From Ostrinia nubilalis (Eukaryota; Arthropoda; Insecta; Lepidoptera; Crambidae): a stretch of DNA of 64,000 nucleotides. The stretch spans positions 16,554,001-16,618,000 of the forward strand of contig NC_087092.1 of NCBI RefSeq assembly GCF_963855985.1, written 5' to 3'. Each line of letters opens with the position of its first letter. Position 1 is the first letter of the stretch. The notes beneath the pieces were generated by a model, which was not told the DNA's origin, did not search any database, and saw only the letters and a list, made by a program, of their open reading frames with translations. This document shows, in pieces, positions 56,864 through 64,000 of the stretch. A program made the translations under genes and the position numbers.

Positions 56864-57548
56864 CTGGAAGATAAGAGTTTGCCATTAGTGTCTGCTTTAT
56901 CGTCATCATCAGGTCATACAGTCACTGCAGAAGTGTCATTCATTGTTATTGGAAAACCAAGGGTCTCTCTTCTCAGTCGGTACACTCTTGCCAGAGTGGT
57001 CGTGGTCATCATTGTGAATCACGATCAGTGATGTTTTTTGCAATACGGCCAAACCTAAGGCCAAAACTAAAGGTACTGTGATTTTAAGGTTCTTAGAACT
57101 TTTAAGGAATTGATATCAATGACGTTCCCCGAAATCAACTACACAATAGAGTCAGCACTCTCTACACATCCATACAATGTATTGTGTTTAAACATTCTTT
57201 GCAGCGAGCCTAGTGTTTTTAAATTTGTAGAGCTGTTCTTGAATAAAATTTTCTTCACATTCTTAATGCTCAACCTAATATTAGACAAACAAATAGGCCC
57301 AATGTGTTCACAGGTGCTACGGCATTATCTAAACTAGAATCGCCAGCCTTTTTACTGCCAGCTGTCAAGTGTCAACACGCAGAGCATCGCGATGATCTTG
57401 CACAATTAAAGTTCACGGCGCGAATTAAAACTTTATCCAACAACAGAACGTGATGCATCAATGATTGTTTTTTGATATGAATGATCATTCAACAAAATAT
57501 CAGATAAGAGTTACGAATCTATAGTGATTTTTTAAGCTTTTTTTTTGA

Positions 57549-57583
57549 GATTCAAATACATAATTCATTTATGTATTTGAATC
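57549..57583. repeat. Perfect 15-bp hairpin
   Basis: GATTCAAATACATAA and TTATGTATTTGAATC are separated by 5 nt, directly before an RTE tail fragment. Confidence 0.8.
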
Positions 57584-57650
57584 AGCGCAGGACCGTTCAT
57601 TGTGGAAAACCTTGGGGGAGGCCTTTGTCCAGCAGTGGACGTCATTTGGC
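57584..57650 (+). mobile_element. RTE-type retrotransposon 3' remnant
   Basis: GCGCAGGACCGTTCATTGTG and GGGGGAGGCCTTTGTCCAGC match the conserved C-terminal coding end of the family at 24710-24893. Confidence 0.8.
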
Positions 57651-59590
57651 GTCATTCGTCATTTGAAACGAACGAACATAATTCATTTAAAGTAGACTAA
57701 ATGTCATACCACTTGTGTTGTTATTATTCAGGTATTTCTTTACAAAAGGAACACAGCTTAATCCATTAAAAAACGCGAAATGAGGTCGAAAGCAATTACT
57801 AGTGCTGATATCGGAAAGCTATATCTGGCAACAACAATTCCGTTATGGAGACTAGGTAAATGGAGCGTGGTGTACTCATTTGGAATTATTCTGGATCCAC
57901 AAGGATGATGGAGGATGCGGCAGGCCTCGAGATCTAAATGTGGTGTTGGCAGCGGGCCAGCCGAGGTGCACAAAGGTGTCCCGTACTTTGCATATTCCAT
58001 GCGGAAATGACTGCGCGGCATTGTCTTTGTATGCTCTTAGTTCTGTTAGGACTTAGCGAGCTTATATCTTTTGGCAAAGGATAATTTTCGGGAGTGGCAA
58101 GGACAAAGAGACAAAAGAATCCTTTATGATATTGTGAACAAAAAATTACAAGACAACCATCGACAAGTAACACGAAAAGTTTGAAGAGTCACATCACATT
58201 CAACGAAGGTCGCGGTAACTTTATCGCTTAGATATTAATACACCTCGTTATTATTGGATCGTCCAAAACTGTACGACTTATTCCCGTCTCGTTTCTGCTG
58301 CATTTGGGATGTGGCAACGGGATCTGGGATTCGGTATGCGCCCTATGACGCGGGGCAATAAACACTTCGTTTGCGTCTGTCGGCAGGTGTTGCGGCGACC
58401 TTGGCTTCGCACTGCATGCAAATATCAGGTCAAGAACCCCGCGTTCTTCTAAAAAGTATTTTCACCAGAAGTTTTTTAGGTGTCCTTTGCATTTGATTAC
58501 GTCATAGAAAATTTTGAAAACAAGTGACACGTCTCTGGACTATAACAATGCATTTTGCTTCGTAATTGCAACTAAGTAGACCGGTTTGACGTTAATATTC
58601 CCCAATAACAAGAGCCGTCTGCGGTACTTCACCTTCACGATTGCGTTCTTCATTGTTATTTTGATGACTAAATGTCAAATGAATTGAATAAAATACAATA
58701 ACACGTTCAGGCTTTTCCACTGTTAATATAGAGGTTGTAATTTGGTAGTGCCTATGAGTCAGCAAAGCGAACGTCACCATAAATCAATGTGGAATATTCA
58801 ACCACTTTGTAAGATTATTGAAGTTGAGCAAAGACGTGTAGGTGATAATTCCTTCAGCGTCTGGTCGAGGTGTGCGGACTTTTTGCCACAAGGTTACATC
58901 TGCAGAGGGTCGCCGCACCTGGCCGACTGGCCCGTGGGGTCGGCACCGTAAGGGTAGGGTTAATTGCCAACCAGTTTAGCGCCGAAGAGGGTTATTGCTT
59001 GTATGTTTGGGGAAGGGCGGCGTGTTACGATACGATAATTATACGATGCCTCGAAGTGTTACCAGTCAATTTTGCGGTAGCTACGCTTTTAACACGTATG
59101 CTTTTGCAAATACATAATTTGCAAGTAGTAAAGTTTTGAAAATATGAAGATTGCAAATAAAGACATTAATCCGTTTGCGATCTAGATTTATCTAGCACCA
59201 GATCGATATAACAGTAGTCATAATGATAAATTTAGTCAAACCGACCCAGACTAGATTTCTGAGATCGCATCTTAAGCAGTCTGTTGACCTACTATCCCTT
59301 TTTATTAGAAACTGGGCTAGTTCAACCAAAAACCCTCAGGCTACGAATTTATGAATAAGGCTACTTCTAGACAAGCTCAAGTAACACAAAAACTTCAAAT
59401 TTCATAGCTGAGGTCCCGAACTATTACAAAGATTCCTATCAAGTGCGAGGGAGACCCAAATCGTCGTATTACAACAATTTGAGTCTATTTTACGATATTG
59501 TGAAGTTCTGAAAACCAATCAAACTCGGAAGAAAAGACGAGACAGTTTGTCGGACCATTAAACCATACAGAGAAGATTTTTAAGGCTCAG

Positions 59591-59697
59591 TAGGCCTAAG
59601 ATGCGCGCCACGATAAGCGGTTATCACGCCATTTTACCGATTTTGCCCATACATTTTGACGTCGATAAAAGTTATAACGGTGCGCATCTTAGGCCTA
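59591..59697. mobile_element. Short MITE with 16-bp inverted ends
   Basis: TAGGCCTAAGATGCGC and GCGCATCTTAGGCCTA are perfect inverted ends of a 107-bp element; the interior is non-coding. Confidence 0.85.
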
Positions 59698-62600
59698 CAG
59701 GCTACATTTTATGTACCTACTCGAGAATATGAACACGAAATAGCTCACGTGAACGCAGTACATACATGTGAAAGAATGCGCCATGGCCGGTGTCGTGAAC
59801 GTTCGGCCGGCCGCTTTCTACCGGCCCGATGCGCCTGCGCCGCTTCACTTTCTATTGTGTGACGCGCCGCGCCGCCATTGAACCAAACCAAACGTCTTTA
59901 TTGGAGCACTCTTATAATGTTGTCGTGGAAAGATAAGATGCATGTTCAAGATAATTAGCAAAAAGGCTTTTAAGTATTCCGCTGCTTAGATTCTTTTGTT
60001 GCAAAAAAGGATGGACCAAGGATGCGTGGGGGTGGTATGACTTATTTTTGGAAAGCTTTCTGTGTTGGATTTGACAAAAAACTTTTAGTACCTTAGTACA
60101 CAGTAACAAAGCAATTAGTACCTAACAAGCAAGAAATCTATTTAAAATCGGTAGGTATGTCACATAAATCAAACTTTTCTAGTAATTAGTAAGCAATTTA
60201 CTTTGAAAAGCTGACAATGTTCAGCGCTGAGTTGAACAAACTAGCAAATATTAAACATGTAGAGATGACATTGATGCCGAGCGATAAGCTGGTAAAAGCT
60301 CCGATTAAAATCATTAATTATTATTGGCAGCTAATGATGGTTTGTAATTATAGTTTACATGGAATAATATACCAAAATCGAGGTGGTTCTGTTTTATTTG
60401 ATAATAATGTACCGAAAAAGAGAGCTTTTGTGCTCATCATTCTGCACTTCATAGAATTTATTGGTTAATTCATTTTTAAATTCATTTGTATGGCTTCATT
60501 AAAATAACAATCGTTTGTCTGTTAGGGTTATTGACACTATAAGTAAAATTTATAGCAACTAAAAATATATATTTTTAGGGTTAGTTACAATGTTTACGGT
60601 ACGGTTTAATGTTAAAACATGAATGTCTTAGTAAGTCAGTGTATTATGGTAACATTGCCGCTCTAACAACGCCGGGAGCACAGGCTAACCGGGAAAATCG
60701 CGGTTATTTGAATTTAAAATGCGAAACGAGCGACGGATGGACGAGCAGACCCGGCGATAACACCCGGATGAAGCCAACCGAGCCGGGTACTCTCCGGAAA
60801 AATCCGCCCGTAACCGGTTCTAAAGCGGAGTTACGTCACTTGAAGCAGGCTTTGAAAAGTTGGACGCAAATGAGGGTAGCGCTAGCGACCACACAGAAAA
60901 TCCGAAAACTTTACACGCGAAATAATCTATGCCTTTAAATGTTCGTTGTTCGTATAATCAAATTATGCTTGTTTGTCATAAATACCAATCAGTTATTAAA
61001 TAAAGCATGACGTGATGATAATTCTATTTTTAAGATTGTTGTGTTGCGTTGACACAATAATTTGTTGAACCTAAGCGCTCTGCGCGGGCGCGTCCTTGCG
61101 TTGATGTCTTTTACATGGATGTGTCCGATTTTATGAAAAATCGCGAAAATATGCGCTCGTGCTATTAAATATGATAAACACACGAAACATTGTTTAGAAT
61201 ACAATGAAATACAATAAAATAAATTACTGATACTAGTATTTTTATATCTAAAAAAGGCAATAATTACAGTTGTCTGTAAACAATAATAGCCCCGTAAAGC
61301 GATCATAACCGAGAACGGAAAAAACTGCATGTCCAAAAAAGTCGAGCACCGCTAGTCGTGGGAGTGAGACGGCGATATAGCGGTGAGCGGGAGAGCGCGA
61401 TCGCGAAAGTGAGAGGAGGCGAGCGCGATGCGGCAACATCGCGTTACGTTACGAGCGGGGTAAACAATCGCAGTGACGCGATGCGCGTGCGACCGCCCTC
61501 GGCCGGCGCCCGCCGTGCACTCTGCCACTGCATTTTTGTTCCGTGACGTCACAACTATTCTAATTTAAGGGTAGTGGCTTACTGAACACCGCAGCCGATA
61601 CGATAGTCACGGTAGGCAGAGGTCACATTTTGTGTAGCCTCCCTTGAGGGCCCATGACCTGACCGGCTAGTTTGATGGCCTATTGTGTTATTCGTTTACT
61701 TATTCCATTTGTTCTGGCAGTGTAAGGAGCATGCTCGCGTCGAGAATATTAGTGGTTATTATAAGCGTGAAGTACGCATAAAATGTTTGTAAACACGGCG
61801 ATAAATATAAATTCAGCCGTACGAGCTCTCAGCAACGTTGAAATGTATACTAGTTACAAATACATCAATACTATAGGGAATTATGTGCAAGACTCTACTA
61901 GACTATTGTTAAACAAATAGTAACATGATGTAAGTACATGCTAAGCAATTATAAGTTAACTGGCTGTTTCCCGCTGTTTTGCACTGGTGGGGTTGTTTGA
62001 TAATAGTACATTAGTTTTATTAAATCTTGACTTCCTTACTTCAAAAAGATGAATTGCGTAATATTTTTTAGAACATAACAATTTTACTAATAAGTAAAAA
62101 ATAATGTGTTATAGTATTTTACTTTTTCAAAGATTTATTGCAAGCTCAGCTCATCACAAACAGTTCCTAAAGCTAAAAAGATATTGTTGCAATAAATCCC
62201 GTGAAGTGATAATTTCATAGTTCCTAAAGCACCATACAATATGATTGCTGTCAAAAATTTCATGGTAGAGCAAAATCAGTGGCTTATAATGCAGAATTGT
62301 ATTCCATCAATGAAACCGAAACCGCGAACGCATTATTTGCAATTACCAGAAATCGCGGCGGTTCGCAAACAAGCCTATGCGATGCGCGAATAGCAAACAA
62401 ATTAAATGAGCTCGTAATACCCGCACAATGCTATTTTACACTTAGCTGGTCAGACAACTATTTTCCGGGGGTTTTGATAATATAAATTCATTCATCATTG
62501 TAGCGAAAAACAAGTTGTGTAATGTGTAAATTGGTTTGGATTAATAGATTGAAAAGTTTTGCAATAGCAAGATTTATCCTTTAATCATATGCTTTTTCCA

Positions 62601-62773
62601 GCTTGGTAGAGTTTTACAAAGCTAAAATGGTGGGGTTGGAATAGTAGCATCTTATACCACCTAAATAAAAACCAAACAACCTGGGTGGTCCTATAGCACA
62701 GTTCCAGATAGCGGTGCAGAAGACATTCCAGCCAGCCTGCTAATGACCTCACTAGAGTACGAGACTAATGCCC

Positions 62774-62877
62774 GTTTTCACCATCGATCCCTATTTTTTT
62801 AAGTGACCCCTATGAACAAAATTCCTGTTACGTGTTACCATAGGGGTCACTTAAAAATTAGGGATTGATGGTGAAAC
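62774..62877. mobile_element. Hairpin MITE with ~40-bp arms
   Basis: GTTTTCACCATCGATCCCTA...AAGTGACCCCTATG (62774-62814) is inverted at 62839-62877 with few mismatches around a ~24-bp loop. Confidence 0.85.
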
Positions 62878-63379
62878 CTATCGCTCCCACCACTGCGACT
62901 TTTGTATAGCCAGGATCTACAGATAAAATCATATAGCGGTTGGGCGGTTCCTAAAAACAGTAGAGACTGTTTTCGAATCTACAATGGATTTAACCAGAAA
63001 TATTTAGGAGGCTTTCGAAGCATAATATCAACTTCCCTCAGCTGTAAAGCAAGAGACATGTGATTTAACTTTTCTAAGAAAACATGATTGATGATGATGA
63101 TTCTTCTTTGATAACTTTACGTCAATAACAGGAGCTTTTGTGAGCTCTCACCAGAGATCTCAGAACAAACGTGAGAATCACATATTACGTGCGAATACGG
63201 AAGTGTAGCGATGGACATCGAAAAGATAGATAAGTGAAACCTTCATATTACGAAGTGAAAAACGGTTGCCGGGGCGAACTCACGCGCAGCTCGCGCGGTG
63301 CGTGACAGAAACGCTACACCGTCGTGTCGCCCACTTCCGTGAACATCAGCATTATTATGGGTAGCGCGTTGGTTTACAT

Positions 63380-63613
63380 CAGTCTTTCTCAAAGTGGGCG
63401 ATAACGCCCCCTTGTGGGCGCTGCAGGCTAAAAGGGGCGGTAAGAGACCCAGAAAAAAAAACAGGACGTCATGTAGAGGCTTGGGAGGCGTCATCTACTA
63501 GAAGGACTCTTAGACATCGACTGAGCTCGACTCTTGACTACAAAAATGGGGGGCGCTAAAAAATAATTTATTCTCAAAGTGGGAAGTACACTAAATAAGT
63601 TTGGGAACCACTG
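63380..63613. mobile_element. hAT-type MITE with perfect 8-bp target duplication
   Basis: CAGTCTTTCTCAAAGTGGGC at the left and TTTGGGAACCACTG at the right are hAT-like ends. GTTTACAT flanks both sides (63372-63379, 63614-63621). It is 234 bp and non-coding. Confidence 0.92.
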
Positions 63614-64000
63614 GTTTACATGGTACACCGTTGTCTGCCCCACAGTCAACCATCAAGCCTGATGTACACCTTATCACTATCAACATACTGGTCAAAAGCA
63701 ATTCAAACGATTAAAGTTAAAGTGCGCGGGAGTTGTTTGTAGCTGAAGAATTATCAAGATAAACTCAAGTTGTAGATATAAAACTTATCTATCAACGATC
63801 TTAAAGATCAGTATGGAGGAATAGAAATTTGAGTCACGTTTGTAGATTACGCCCATAATTTTGTTAAATGTTCAATGTAATGAGAATTTCCCGAATAATT
63901 TAACTGCCTAACATGGAACTTGCTTTGGCAGGTTTTGTAGAGTCACATTACTCTAAACTATAAAGTCAGGGAAATAAATTTCCGAATTTCCATTTCTGAT

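Larger units (their letters stand above)
39172..56550. other. 17.4-kb Med13 intron, element-poor with GC-rich islands
   Basis: Mobile-element traces are few: LINE tails at 42002-42110 and 47498-47722, and a diverged direct repeat at 54220/54851. GC-rich islands stand out at about 39600-39760, 42290-42720, 43030-43200, 47390-47460, 48280-48550, 50080-50180, 50590-50710, 53440-53540, 55370-55450 and 55730-55820. Short TAATTA-type words sit next to several. No exon other than 39087-39171 was found. The islands are candidates for enhancers or internal promoters; this is inference. Confidence 0.5.
56864..64000. other. Part of Med13 intron 1
   Basis: No exon matching the expected N-terminal start (NGASLEDCH-like) was found on the minus strand. 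GC-rich islands lie at about 59780-59880, 60660-60870 and 61340-61560; the last has a full CRE TGACGTCA at 61544-61551. A few MITEs are listed separately. The open frames here are short and unconserved-looking. Confidence 0.5.

Overview
The window is lepidopteran-like nuclear DNA (a moth or butterfly; species not determinable here). AT-rich introns full of short fold-back and hAT-like elements, 3' fragments of RTE-type and jockey/CR1-like retrotransposons and Helitron-like ends surround a chain of very GC-rich short exons. I see one real host gene: Med13 (Drosophila skuld), on the minus strand, running through the whole window and off both ends. Nineteen exons were placed, from 56551-56863 (N-terminal domain) to 257-388. 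Exon 1 with the start codon lies beyond 64000; the C-terminal PIWI-like part lies before base 1. All junction phases agree and give about 995 codons with no internal stop. One internal segment, normally holding the TPPTSPEE phosphodegron, and one of about 40 residues before the last exon were not found. MED13 is the subunit that tethers the CDK8-cyclin C-MED12 kinase module to core Mediator in the nucleus.

Layout on the plus axis. 1-8.5 kb: exons for the MID-like region (257-388, 2370-2581, 4463-4642, 5935-6224, 7038-7200, 7592-7804, 8374-8487), with several MITEs between them. 8.5-18 kb: exon 10175-10337, a frameshifted non-LTR retrotransposon (10430-13540), a fold-back region containing a C-rich minisatellite with a run of 38 C, and a 13-unit, 113-bp tandem array. 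18-25.5 kb: exons of the disordered middle region. 25.5-34.5 kb: exons of the N-terminal domain, with duplicated exon ends, two retroposons with clear target-site duplications and a hAT element. 36-64 kb: a 17.4-kb intron and the start of intron 1, poor in mobile elements but dotted with GC-rich islands and CRE sites, which look regulatory.

The most unusual pattern is that four different Med13 exons (2370-2581, 7592-7804, 18149-18312, 30750-30883) have their 3' parts duplicated just downstream. In three of them the copies carry the 5' splice site, so the pre-mRNA contains arrays of donor-site copies. Two of the duplications have a 6-bp microhomology between intron and exon at the junction. 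All functional ideas about this are inference; a tandem-repeat origin or an assembly effect has to be excluded first.
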